Part shown: positions 1-8,118 of the stretch, piece after piece
How positions within the stretch are numbered: the first letter of the stretch is position 1
How the letters are laid out: the number at the start of each line of letters is the position of its first letter
IMG/VR virus record: IMGVR_UViG_3300042125_000010
Location: 1 to 41,171 of that record
Direction: 5' to 3' (one strand)
Source of the DNA: a virus
Length of the DNA stretch: 41,171 bases
The notes under the pieces: generated by a model
Databases searched by the model: none
What the model was told of the DNA's origin: nothing
What the model saw: only the letters and a program-made list of their open reading frames with translations
Program-made: the position numbers and the translations under genes

Positions 1-2024
1 CCACCACAACTCAAAAGGCAGATCCCTGGTCTGGTATCCAGCCGTACCTTACGTCCGGCTACCAGCAGCTGTCGAACCTCTATCAGCCGGGACAAGGCCC
101 AGCCTACTACCCCGGTCAGACTGTGGCCACGCCGAACGCACTGGAAGGCACAGGCCAACAAGTCCAGATGGATCAGTTCTTTCATATGGCGAACCTGGCC
201 AACGTAGGCTCCAACAGCCTGCAGCAGATGGGCGGGCAGTCCGCACAGGCGGCGCAGACCGGCAAACAAACCGCCGCCGTCGGTGCCGCTGGTCAGCAGG
301 GGCTGGCACAGAACCTGAACGGCATGTCCGACCAGGCCCGGGCTGCGCTCAACTCGATGTATGGCTATGGCAACAGCGGCCTGACCACGATCGGCAACAA
401 CGCCATGGGTGACTCGATCAACACGCTGCGCGATGCCAGCGGCATGGCCGTGCAGGGCCGCACCGGGCAGGGTACTGCCATAAACCAACTGAACAACGCG
501 GGCGCTTCGACCAGCACTGGGCTCGGTGGTGCCACCAGCGCTATGGGCCAACTGGCAGGCCAAGCCGGTTCGATGTCCACACAGGGCAACATCAACACAG
601 CCAACGCCTTGAACCAGTACGGCCTGGCACAGGCGATGACGGGTGCTGGCCGTAACGACATGAACGCCGCCACCAACCAACTCAACAACGCTTCCACGCT
701 GACGGGTGCTGGTCGTGGCGACATCAACACCGCCACCAACCAGCTTGGCGGTGCTGCGTCTATGACCGGCCAAGGTCGCGGCAACATGAACGCTGCGGCG
801 AGTCAGTTCGGAAATGCTTCCGCATTGACTGGACAGGGAAGCGCAGGGATCAACAGTGCCATGTCTCAGCTGAACCAAGCTGGCGACCCGGCCAACAATC
901 CGTTCTTTCAGCAAGCGGTACAGTCGGCTATTCGCCCCGTCACCGAACAGTTCCAGGAACAAGTGTTGCCGGGTATCCGTCAAGGCGCTCAGGGTGCAGG
1001 CCAGATGGGCGGGTCCCGCCAGGGCATCGCCGAAGGTATCGCAGCACGCGGCTACCAGAACACGATCGGCGACATCACCGCCAACATGGGCAACGCTGCC
1101 TATGCGCAGGGCCTCAACGCATTGCAGGCATCCGGGCAGCTCGGCACCAGTGCCGCTAACCTCGGACTTAACGCCTCGCAAGGGCTCGCAGGGCTGGGCC
1201 AGTCTCAGGCCGGCATGGGGCTTAACGCTTCGCAAGCGCTCGGGCAGCTGGGCCAAGGGCAGGCAGGGCTCGGCATCAACGCCTCGCAGGGTCTGGGCCA
1301 ATTGGGCCAAGGGCAGGCGGGCTTGGGCCTCAACGCTACGCAGGGCATCAGCCAGATCGGCCAGAACCAGTCCGGCATGGGCCTCAACGCGCTGCAGTCG
1401 TCTGGTCAACTCGGCCAGGGTCTGGCTGGGCTGGGCATCAACGCCAACCAAAGCGCTGGGCAGCTGGCACAAGGGATGACGGGGCAAGGCCTGCAAGCGT
1501 CTCAGGCATCCGGTGCTCAGGGCCAAGCACTCAACCAACTCGCGCTCGGTGCCACACAGAACGCTGGCGCGCTCGGTGCTCAGATGGCTGGCCTGCAAGG
1601 CAACCTGTACGGCAACCTCGGCAGCCAAGGTGTCGCCCAGCAGCAGAACGGACTTACCGGCCTTGGCCAGTCCACTGCGCTTACGCCAACTGCGCTGGGC
1701 TCTGTGCAGGCACCGGGGCAAATGCTTCAGGGCATCGGCCAGCAGCGCACGGCTGACCAACAAGCACAGATTAACGCCGACATGGCACGCTACAACTACG
1801 GTCAGAACCTGCCGTACAACATGATTCAGGACTACTTGAACACGTTGAACGGCGCCGCACAGCTCGGTGGTACGCAGCAGTCGCAGCAGTCCGGTGGCGG
1901 CAGTCGTGCTACTGGCGCGCTCGGCGGCGCGGCTACTGGCGCAGCAATCGGCGGTTCGTTCGGCGGCCCTTGGGGCGCCGGTATCGGTGCCGCTGGCGGC
2001 GCACTCTACGGCCTGTTCATGTAA
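1..2024 (+). CDS. Repeat-rich internal virion / ejection protein (3' part of a gene that begins at 41122)
   Basis: This is the main part of a 684-residue protein whose ATG lies at 41122 and which reads in frame through the circular join; the GTG at 123 is internal (the frame is open and Pro/Gly/Gln-rich before it). The protein is very rich in Gly, Gln, Ala and Asn. It carries four copies of a 21-residue repeat (635-886) and six of an 18-residue repeat (1161-1484), and ends in a glycine-zipper-like hydrophobic tail (alternating GAA/GGA/GAG before the final GLFM) that could insert in a membrane. It lies directly upstream of two further large virion proteins, the usual place of podovirus ejection proteins. 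I know of no enzymatic motif here. A tail-fibre-like role is the main alternative. Confidence 0.75.
   Translation, partial: TTTQKADPWSGIQPYLTSGYQQLSNLYQPGQGPAYYPGQTVATPNALEGTGQQVQMDQFFHMANLANVGSNSLQQMGGQSAQAAQTGKQTAAVGAAGQQGLAQNLNGMSDQARAALNSMYGYGNSGLTTIGNNAMGDSINTLRDASGMAVQGRTGQGTAINQLNNAGASTSTGLGGATSAMGQLAGQAGSMSTQGNINTANALNQYGLAQAMTGAGRNDMNAATNQLNNASTLTGAGRGDINTATNQLGGAASMTGQGRGNMNAAASQFGNASALTGQGSAGINSAMSQLNQAGDPANNPFFQQAVQSAIRPVTEQFQEQVLPGIRQGAQGAGQMGGSRQGIAEGIAARGYQNTIGDITANMGNAAYAQGLNALQASGQLGTSAANLGLNASQGLAGLGQSQAGMGLNASQALGQLGQGQAGLGINASQGLGQLGQGQAGLGLNATQGISQIGQNQSGMGLNALQSSGQLGQGLAGLGINANQSAGQLAQGMTGQGLQASQASGAQGQALNQLALGATQNAGALGAQMAGLQGNLYGNLGSQGVAQQQNGLTGLGQSTALTPTALGSVQAPGQMLQGIGQQRTADQQAQINADMARYNYGQNLPYNMIQDYLNTLNGAAQLGGTQQSQQSGGGSRATGALGGAATGAAIGGSFGGPWGAGIGAAGGALYGLFM
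635..886 (+). repeat. Four tandem 63-bp coding repeats
   Basis: Four successive 21-residue units share a core of (L/M)TGxG followed by (M/I)N-A-x-x-x-Q-(L/F). The units are diverged at the DNA level, so this is an old protein-level repeat rather than a fresh duplication. Confidence 0.8.
1161..1484 (+). repeat. Six tandem 54-bp coding repeats
   Basis: Six 18-residue units of the pattern (L/M)G(L/I)NA-x-Q-x-x-(G/A)-Q-L-G-Q-x-x-x-G run without a gap, followed by a decayed seventh. The regular Asn/Gln/Gly spacing suggests a repetitive fibrous or amphipathic fold. Confidence 0.85.
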
Positions 2025-2033
2025 GGGGGCACC

Positions 2034-3260
2034 ATGGCCACGTTTATGGAAATGATCAACCAAGGGCTCGGCGGGCTCAACACCCCGTTGGGCCAGCTCG
2101 GCACACAGATGCTGATGAACGCAGGCCCCCAGCAGGGCAACCCTAGTGCCGGTGTGCGCCTCGGGCAATCGTTCGCGGGCATGCAGCAGCAACAGTACCA
2201 GCAGCAGCAGATGGAACAGGCCCAGCAGCTTCGTCAGATCCAGCAACAGGAGATGGCGCTGCGCGCTCGTGGGCTGCAACGGCAGGAGAAGCAGGACCAG
2301 GCACTGCAAGATCTTGCGCAGAACCCTGACGCCATGGCGAACTTTACGCCGCTGCAGCGCCAGGCCCTGCAGCTGGGTACGCCAATGGCGGACGTCATGA
2401 AGTTGAACCCGCCAGCCAAGATGCCGCAGGCGCCTGGCACCGTGGACATCCCTCAGATGGACGGGACTTATATCCGCCGTACCTGGAATCCTTCCAGCAA
2501 CAAGTACGAAGATTCTGTGCCGTTCACGCCGCCTCAAGCGCAGACGGCAGCCGTGGCGCAGGATCGCTGGAACACCGAAAAGCCATTCGTCTCTCAGGAG
2601 CAGGCACGCCAGGAGCGCGCTGTCGCCGCCACCGAGAAGAACGCGCAGACGCAAGCCGAGCGCGTGGCCACTCAGCAGGCAGCGGAGCAGCGCCAGCAAG
2701 ACGCCAACACCATGACCAGCAAGTTCAAGCGTCTGGAGTTCAAGCAGGCCTATCGCGGTGCCGTCAGCGAGTTGGACGAAGTGGCCACGCTGGCCAACGA
2801 GATCGCCAACAGCTCAGCACTGCCGAGCTTGTACGGCAAGAACGGGTATATCCCGCCTATCGCCGGCTCCGACGCTGCCAGCCTGCAGGTGAAGATCGAT
2901 CGCCTGAAAGCCAAGGGCGGGCTGGCCGAACTGGTCAAGCTGAAGAACAACGGCGTAGCACTGACCCCTGTGTCCAACACCGACCTGGCGCAGGCACAGA
3001 CGTCGTTCGCCAACTTCGACAAGCTGCAAAGCGACGTCGCCGCCAAGGCTACTTTCGAAGGCGTAGCCAAGGCCATGCAGAAGGCCAAGGACGAAGCCGC
3101 GAACCGGTTCAACGAATACGACAGCCTGTACGATGTGCCGGGTACTTCGGCACCAGCAGCCCGCAGCGCACCTACCGCGCCGTCTGTGGGTACAGTTATG
3201 CAGGGATATCGTTATAATGGCGGCGACCCTTCATCGCCTCAGTCGTGGAGCAAAATGTAA
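2034..3260 (+). CDS. Internal virion protein, Gln-rich coiled coil
   Basis: 408 residues. The ATG at 2034 follows an AAGGGGGC ribosome site, 9 bases after the previous stop. Residues about 45 to 100 are a Gln/Met/Arg-rich coiled coil, residues about 180 to 235 another Gln/Ala/Glu-rich helix, and the C-terminus ends in a GYRYNGGDP...SW pattern that I recognise from internal virion proteins of other podoviruses. It lies between the repeat-rich virion protein and the transglycosylase protein, and its stop overlaps the next start (TAATG). I infer that it forms part of the ejected core with its two neighbours. No enzyme motif is seen. Confidence 0.7.
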   Translation: MATFMEMINQGLGGLNTPLGQLGTQMLMNAGPQQGNPSAGVRLGQSFAGMQQQQYQQQQMEQAQQLRQIQQQEMALRARGLQRQEKQDQALQDLAQNPDAMANFTPLQRQALQLGTPMADVMKLNPPAKMPQAPGTVDIPQMDGTYIRRTWNPSSNKYEDSVPFTPPQAQTAAVAQDRWNTEKPFVSQEQARQERAVAATEKNAQTQAERVATQQAAEQRQQDANTMTSKFKRLEFKQAYRGAVSELDEVATLANEIANSSALPSLYGKNGYIPPIAGSDAASLQVKIDRLKAKGGLAELVKLKNNGVALTPVSNTDLAQAQTSFANFDKLQSDVAAKATFEGVAKAMQKAKDEAANRFNEYDSLYDVPGTSAPAARSAPTAPSVGTVMQGYRYNGGDPSSPQSWSKM

Positions 3261-5842
3261 TGGCCGGACCTTGGGAGCAGTTCCAGTCTAGCGCACCAGC
3301 ACAAGAAGCGGCCCCCACTGAGGGGCCGTGGTCTAACTTCGCCGCGCCAGCGACTGAACAGCCCAAGGCCGGGAACTACGACGACCTGATCAACAAATAC
3401 TCCCAGCAGAACGGTGTGCCGGTCGAACTGACCCGCGCCGTCATCGGCAAGGAATCCAGCTTCAATCCTAAAGCCCGCTCGCCTAAAGGCGCGGGCGGCT
3501 TGATGCAGCTCATGCCCAGCACTGCGGCGGACCTTGGCGTGGCCGACGTATACGACCCGGAACAGAACATCGACGGCGGCACACGCTACCTCAAGCAGAT
3601 GCTGGACAAATACGAAGGCGATGTGCCCAAGGCCCTCGCTGCCTACAACGCAGGCCCCGGCCGCGTGGACAAGAACCTGGCCGCCTTCGGTGACAAGTAC
3701 GACACTGTGCTGCCCAAGGAAACCAAGGACTACGTCCGCAAGATTACGGCACAGATGGGCGTCAGGAAGCCTACCGGCAAGCCTGGCGATACGTCGACGG
3801 CGCAGGACATCGCGCGCGGTGCTGCCGGCTTCTACCGTGGCTTGTTCCAGGACATCCCGGACGCCGCAACGCAAGGCGTATCGGCGCTTATCCCTGACCC
3901 TATCGAGCGTGCGCTCAGCGTAGAAGGAAAGACCGGAGCCGAAACCGTAGCGGACCAGGAAGCGTTCTTCCAGAAGCAACGCGCAGAACTCGGCGGCGAA
4001 GGCGTGGACTTTGGGCGTCTGGCGGGCAACATCGCCAACCCTGTGGGCTTGTCCATGGGCGCTTCTGGAGGCACTGGCGCGACTGCTGGGCGGTTGTTGC
4101 CTGAAGCGTTCGCCAAGCTCAGCCCTAAAGCGCAGGCGTTTCTGGCACCGGTGCTGCGCGGTGCTGGCGGTGCTGCCACGATGCCCGTCACCGGGAGCGA
4201 AGACTTTGCAGACCAGAAAGCGAAACAGCTCGCGTTCGGTGCCGCGCTCGGCCCTGTTGCGGAAGGTGCGGGCAGGCTGGTGGGTAATACTGCCGGCCGG
4301 GTCATGGGTGCTGTGCGTAACGAACTGCAGCCTGGCGCAGCAGCTACGCAGAAGCTCGGCGACGAGTTGGGCGTGCGGCTCACTGCTGGCGACCTCGCAC
4401 CGCAAAACAAAGCGATTACAGGCATCGAAGGCGCGCTGGAAAACCAGCGTCTACCATTCGCTTCGCTGGCACCTACCCGCGCTGCGCAGCAGATTGACGC
4501 CCGCACAGCGGCGAAGAAAATCGTCGGCGAAGAATACAAGCGCCTGATAAACACCAGCTACTTGGGCACCGATCGCATCCGCGCGCTGGCAGCCGGCGAC
4601 GGCATTCGCAGTGCCGAGGCGAAGAAAGTCCTGCAGATGATCGACGAAGCCGGCACAGACGAACGCGCCATCATGCAGGCGTCCGGCAACAACATGTGGC
4701 TGACCAAGAAGATCAGCGCCGACAAGCTGTTCGACGACGTGGCAGAGAAAGCCGGTGATGCCCCTGTGCCAGCTACCAACACGCTAAGCGCTATCGATAA
4801 CGCCCTGGTCAACGCCGGCAAGGTAGTGGACACGGATCCTGTATCGATGTCCCTGCTGCGCAAGTGGAAAGGTCAGCTGGAGAACCCTACGGCACAGTCG
4901 ATGGACGACCCTATAGGCGACGCTGTGAACTTCATGGACGGCACACCGGGTGCCGGTGGCGAAGCCATCCCCAACACCTACAACCGCATGCGCGCCTTCC
5001 GCAGCGACCTGCGCAAGCGTATCGATTCCGCGACCACCAACGAGACGACTGACAGTGCCAAGATCTTCCTGAAGAACATCGCGGCCAGCGTGGAGCGTGA
5101 CCTGGACAACTTCGCCAAGGAAACCCCGGGTCTGGCAGAAGCCAACGCCCGGGCGCAGTCGTTCTACCGTGATCAGGTCATCCCGTATCAGAAACAGAAG
5201 CTCGCGTCGGCGCTGACCGCGGATGATCCAGACAAGATCTACGGTGCTTTCATTCGTAGCCAGGCAGAAGGCCAGGGCGACTACGCAGCGCAGCGCCTGT
5301 TCAAGGCCCTGGACAATAAGGGCAAGCAAGCTGTGCGCTACGGCATCGTCAAGCAGGCCATGCAGAATGCCACCGACGGCGATAAGTTCAGCCCTACGGC
5401 TTTCAAGAAGGCGCTGGAGTCCACCGAGTACAAGGCTTATTTCAAAGGCCCGGACCTGGCCCGCGTTGACAAGCTCGTGCAGCTGTTCGGGCACATCAAA
5501 CGCGCTGACCCTGACCACCTCGAGAAGTACGCACCGATGATGGGTGGCATGATGGGACTTGGCGGCACCGGCTTGGCTGGCGCTGCTGGCGGACTGGCTG
5601 CGGGCAACCCGCTGGGCGCAGCAGCCGCAGCTGGCCTGGGCATTGGGGGCGCCAAGATGCTGCGCTTCCTCATGACCAGCGACAGCGGTAAACGGCTGCT
5701 CATGTCGCAGAACGTGTTCAACAAAGGCGGCTCCAAAGAAGGCGCCGGGAAGTTGCTGGACGAACTGATGCGTCGGTTCTCCGCTGAAGCCGGCGTCGTT
5801 ACTGGCGCCGAATCTGGCCAGCCTGGCCGCGCTGTTGACTAG
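3260..5842 (+). CDS. Internal virion protein with lytic transglycosylase (SLT) domain
   Basis: 860 residues, starting at the ATG that overlaps the upstream TAA (an upstream in-frame TTG-type start at 3245 lacks support). Residues about 38 to 160 form a goose-type SLT domain: catalytic Glu65 in GKESSFNP, then GLMQLMP, the NI..GTRYL block and AAYNAGPGRV. Two GPWxxF motifs precede it (residues 3 and 22). The rest is long, Ala-rich and helical, and a Gly/Ala/Met-rich hydrophobic stretch near residues 755 to 800 could span a membrane. Family knowledge: such proteins are ejected with the DNA and cut peptidoglycan to let the genome enter. It is the largest protein of the genome and the third of the ejection set. 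Confidence 0.88.
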   Translation: MAGPWEQFQSSAPAQEAAPTEGPWSNFAAPATEQPKAGNYDDLINKYSQQNGVPVELTRAVIGKESSFNPKARSPKGAGGLMQLMPSTAADLGVADVYDPEQNIDGGTRYLKQMLDKYEGDVPKALAAYNAGPGRVDKNLAAFGDKYDTVLPKETKDYVRKITAQMGVRKPTGKPGDTSTAQDIARGAAGFYRGLFQDIPDAATQGVSALIPDPIERALSVEGKTGAETVADQEAFFQKQRAELGGEGVDFGRLAGNIANPVGLSMGASGGTGATAGRLLPEAFAKLSPKAQAFLAPVLRGAGGAATMPVTGSEDFADQKAKQLAFGAALGPVAEGAGRLVGNTAGRVMGAVRNELQPGAAATQKLGDELGVRLTAGDLAPQNKAITGIEGALENQRLPFASLAPTRAAQQIDARTAAKKIVGEEYKRLINTSYLGTDRIRALAAGDGIRSAEAKKVLQMIDEAGTDERAIMQASGNNMWLTKKISADKLFDDVAEKAGDAPVPATNTLSAIDNALVNAGKVVDTDPVSMSLLRKWKGQLENPTAQSMDDPIGDAVNFMDGTPGAGGEAIPNTYNRMRAFRSDLRKRIDSATTNETTDSAKIFLKNIAASVERDLDNFAKETPGLAEANARAQSFYRDQVIPYQKQKLASALTADDPDKIYGAFIRSQAEGQGDYAAQRLFKALDNKGKQAVRYGIVKQAMQNATDGDKFSPTAFKKALESTEYKAYFKGPDLARVDKLVQLFGHIKRADPDHLEKYAPMMGGMMGLGGTGLAGAAGGLAAGNPLGAAAAAGLGIGGAKMLRFLMTSDSGKRLLMSQNVFNKGGSKEGAGKLLDELMRRFSAEAGVVTGAESGQPGRAVD

Positions 5843-5854
5843 CAGGGGGTGAGT

Positions 5855-6052
5855 ATGGCGTTCGACGTGTGGTCTGAGCTTGTAGAGTTGCGGGAACGAA
5901 TCGCAGTCATGGAAACCACACTGCTGGATATACGGCGTCTCCTGGACAAGCTGGAGAAGCAACCGGCGCCGAGTGGCAGCCTCATTGTGCCAGTGTCGGT
6001 CATCATTGTGCTGGTGCAGGCAGTGACTGAGGCAATCAAACACTTCGTCTAA
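5855..6052 (+). CDS. Small coiled-coil plus single-TM protein (holin-like / XhlA-like topology)
   Basis: 65 residues from the ATG at 5855, which follows an AGGGGGTGAGT ribosome site; the GTG at 5849 lies inside that site and is rejected. Residues about 5 to 35 form a heptad-patterned helix (ELVELRERIAVMETTLLDIRR), followed by a Pro/Ser linker and one hydrophobic helix near the C-terminus (about residues 45 to 60). This is the topology of XhlA-like haemolysin/holin accessory proteins, but sequence alone does not prove the family. It is the last gene of the rightward block and faces the holin-family gene 6111-6545 across a hairpin, so a lysis role is plausible. Confidence 0.6.
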   Translation: MAFDVWSELVELRERIAVMETTLLDIRRLLDKLEKQPAPSGSLIVPVSVIIVLVQAVTEAIKHFV

Positions 6053-6068
6053 TGGGGGCGGCGCTGCC

Positions 6069-6102
6069 GAGGGGCCAGCACATGGAAGTCGTGCCGGCCC
6101 TC
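6069..6102. terminator. Hairpin between convergent transcription units
   Basis: The arms 6069-6081 and 6091-6102 can make 11 pairs with one bulged G and one mismatch around a 9-base loop. It lies in the only gap between the two convergent blocks (stops at 6052 and 6111). There is no T-run on either side, so it may act as a bidirectional pause or processing site rather than a classical intrinsic terminator. Confidence 0.4.
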
Positions 6103-6110
6103 CCCCGCCA

Positions 6111-6545
6111 TCACCTGGACGCGATGTCCAGCGCCTTGCGTTTGTCCAGCGTGCGCAGCCCGCCCATGCCCAGCATCAGGCTTACCAACTCGAACAACCC
6201 ACCGTCAAGCCCTGGCATGTCCGGCACAGGGTGGCCGGTGGCGTTGCATAACCACGGCACCAAGGGCCGCAGCAGGTAGTGGTAGGCCAGGGCGCTGGCG
6301 CCTATCCACCCGATCGCCGGGCGCCAGCCAGACACGAACAGGTTGGGGTTGGCGGCTTCGATCGCGTTGACGTTCGTCTGCGCCAGGCTGCGCTGCAGCT
6401 CGGCATCCATTTCACGGAAGGCGCCTTCCTGCTGCGCCTTCAGCAGCTCCAGCTCAGCACTGGCGCGCTGCTGCGGGTCAGGGAATACCCGGTCAAGTAT
6501 CGACCGGCCTATATCAAAGATGCTGCTCAACAACAGGGGGTTCAT
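6111..6545 (-). CDS. Holin of the 3TM family (GTA holin-like)
   Basis: 144 residues; an amphipathic N-terminal part with DPQQRA followed by a charged helix (about residues 25 to 60), then NPNLFVSGWRPAIGWIG, a pattern typical of the GTA_holin_3TM family, and two or three hydrophobic helices (about residues 70 to 95 and 112 to 130). The ATG follows GGAG at a spacing of 9. It is the last gene of the leftward block and overlaps the upstream gene by 32 bases. Family role: a membrane protein that permeabilises the inner membrane for lysis. It is odd that it is encoded in the block with replication genes, far from the lysozyme at 24369. Confidence 0.75.
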   Translation of the reverse strand: MNPLLLSSIFDIGRSILDRVFPDPQQRASAELELLKAQQEGAFREMDAELQRSLAQTNVNAIEAANPNLFVSGWRPAIGWIGASALAYHYLLRPLVPWLCNATGHPVPDMPGLDGGLFELVSLMLGMGGLRTLDKRKALDIASR

Positions 6546-6717
6546 GGCGGTGGACTCCTTCGTGCGTGGCCACGCGAGCCATCATCTTCTCATAAGCCAC
6601 GCGCATAGTCTCGCCGTAGGTGTGCCAATAGCCCTTACTGGTACGCTGTAGGCTGCAGTGGTAGATGTCCGCATCGGAGACGGACTCAGTCTTGCGGATG
6701 TGCGGTTTGTAGTTCAT
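6514..6717 (-). CDS. Small protein of unknown function
   Basis: 67 residues from the ATG that overlaps the upstream stop (ATGA at 6714-6717). It is basic, His- and Tyr-rich (YHCSLQRT, YWHTYGE), with a helix near the middle. The 32-base overlap with the holin-family gene implies coupled translation. I do not recognise a family. Confidence 0.6.
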   Translation of the reverse strand: MNYKPHIRKTESVSDADIYHCSLQRTSKGYWHTYGETMRVAYEKMMARVATHEGVHRHEPPVVEQHL

Positions 6718-7208
6718 TGATTCAGCTCCTTGGCCTTGTCGAGGCAGGCTCCGCATTTAGCCTTTGTATCCAGCCCGCAGGAGTGCGCCACTGATGCTGG
6801 CCATGCGTGTTTATCAAACGGAAGTAGTGATGGGGTGTTGGTAACAAGTACGCTATCACTGGCGTCAAGCACTCTGTCGAGTACATATCCGGGGGCATCA
6901 AGCGCACCAAGTACTTGGTATAATTCGCCGCATAGGTGTTGATACCTATCAATAATCTTTTTGTAATGCGCAATTAGGTGGACCTGTTGTGCGATGGTTG
7001 CGTTCGCTGCGACTGACTCAAAGTCTTCTTTGGTCATAGATCGCAGCACATCTCCCGCACCAGCGGCCTGACCTTCACGCTTCATGGTTAAGCCATCAAG
7101 CGCTTGTCGAAGTTCTTTCGCAACCTTAGCGCCTCTTTTCTCACTTTTGTAGATGCAAGGGAGCGTCCTTTCTATCAGCTCGCGCGAAATTTCAATTTTG
7201 TCGTTCAT
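6714..7208 (-). CDS. Hypothetical protein, Cys motif at C-terminus
   Basis: 164 residues; mainly helical, with a basic N-terminal region (residues 18 to 50) and a CGLDTKAKCGAC arrangement near the C-terminus that could hold a metal. It overlaps both neighbours by four bases (ATGA), so it belongs to the chain of small genes between 6514 and 8061. It uses more A/T-ending codons than the replication genes. No family recognised. Confidence 0.65.
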   Translation of the reverse strand: MNDKIEISRELIERTLPCIYKSEKRGAKVAKELRQALDGLTMKREGQAAGAGDVLRSMTKEDFESVAANATIAQQVHLIAHYKKIIDRYQHLCGELYQVLGALDAPGYVLDRVLDASDSVLVTNTPSLLPFDKHAWPASVAHSCGLDTKAKCGACLDKAKELNQ

Positions 7209-7879
7209 GACTTATCCTCCGTAGGGCTTGTGGAATTGTCCCGTGTATAAAGCAGGGTTCCTTGTTTTACTAACCCTTCAAGGATGGCAGGTGCGTAGAT
7301 AACACCCTCATACGACTGGCCTATCTCATCAAGACGATGGGCGACAAATCCAACTGGCACAGGGGTGCATACACGGTCGTAGATGTAGCTCGTGTCATCG
7401 CCTAGGGTAAGCGTGCATGTAGACATATCAGTAGCGTAGCTAACCAATCTAGGCTCCCCCTGCCCACCCTTCAGCCGCTCAAGTTCTAAGCGGTATTTCT
7501 CTTTTAGCTCGAACATTTTTCCCAGCGATCCCTGCTTACCCTCAACAAGTGATTTTAATTGATCGCGCTCCGCCGTCAGCCGTGCGATGGTGGCTTGCAG
7601 TTCGGCGAGTTCGGGCGGGGCGGTGTAGAGCAGGACGAAATCAAACATTGGCGATTTACCGTCAGCGAAAAATTGCCCAGGCTTTCCAAACTTCAAGCGG
7701 TCAGGGTCATCACCATGGCCATACTTCTCTACGTTTTTCGGTATCTGGATAAACGCCACCGGCTGGCGCTCGACGACAGTGGCGGCGATACCGTTACACG
7801 AGGTGCATGTATGCCCAGCGCCGTCGTACTCGATACCAGTTCCGTTACAGGTCTTGCACGCGTTAATTTTATTGGTCAT
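7205..7879 (-). CDS. Protein with DnaJ-type zinc-finger repeats and a coiled coil
   Basis: 224 residues. The N-terminus holds CKTCNGTG and CTSCNG (residues 8 to 29), two CxxCxG half-motifs like the zinc fingers of DnaJ, giving one possible zinc site. Residues about 90 to 140 form a coiled coil (LAELQATIARLTAERDQL). A middle part resembles small phage proteins that begin with a PVAF(I/V) segment. It is in the four-base-overlap chain (7876-7879 and 7205-7208). It could bind a host protein or nucleic acid; no function can be assigned. Confidence 0.65.
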   Translation of the reverse strand: MTNKINACKTCNGTGIEYDGAGHTCTSCNGIAATVVERQPVAFIQIPKNVEKYGHGDDPDRLKFGKPGQFFADGKSPMFDFVLLYTAPPELAELQATIARLTAERDQLKSLVEGKQGSLGKMFELKEKYRLELERLKGGQGEPRLVSYATDMSTCTLTLGDDTSYIYDRVCTPVPVGFVAHRLDEIGQSYEGVIYAPAILEGLVKQGTLLYTRDNSTSPTEDKS

Positions 7880-8061
7880 GGCTTAGGCTCCCAGCCGAAG
7901 AACTTCAGAATTTTAAGACAGTGCTTACAGGTCACGTCATCGCGGTATGTGGATATAAGCGGATCGCTTGACTCAGTGCCGCAATACAAATGGTCGGGAT
8001 GATCCTGATCAGCTTCCGTACCCCCATCGAAGTCGTCGTAATGAACTTTTTTCTTGCTCAT
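7876..8061 (-). CDS. Small acidic protein with CxxC
   Basis: 61 residues from the ATG at 8061, which has GGGAG at a spacing of 8; an upstream in-frame start at 8097 lacks a site. It is Asp/His-rich (YDDFDGGTEADQDHPDH) and has one CKHC motif plus a further Cys, so a small zinc knuckle is possible. It is the first gene after the 57-base gap below the candidate SSB gene. Function unknown. Confidence 0.6.
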   Translation of the reverse strand: MSKKKVHYDDFDGGTEADQDHPDHLYCGTESSDPLISTYRDDVTCKHCLKILKFFGWEPKP

Positions 8062-8090
8062 TCGCTTGCTCCCGATTCGGTGGGTTTGAG

Positions 8091-8106
8091 GGCACATCCG
8101 TGTGCC
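8091..8106 (-). terminator. Hairpin after the 8119-9366 gene
   Basis: A perfect 6-bp stem (8091-8096 with 8101-8106) and 4-base loop lies 13 bases downstream of the stop at 8119 in the leftward direction. No T-run follows, so it may attenuate or protect the mRNA end rather than stop transcription. Confidence 0.3.
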
Positions 8107-8118
8107 GGGCGGAAAGAG

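Noticed and set aside
123-125. GTG at 123 as the start of the first virion gene
   Set aside because: The frame is open upstream through the circular join to an ATG at 41122 that overlaps the previous stop.
3239-4405. 388-codon open frame on the minus strand
   Set aside because: Antisense to the transglycosylase virion protein; no ribosome site and no motif.
4784-6043. 419-codon open frame on the minus strand
   Set aside because: Antisense to the transglycosylase gene and the small TM gene; His/Gln/Arg-rich without motif.
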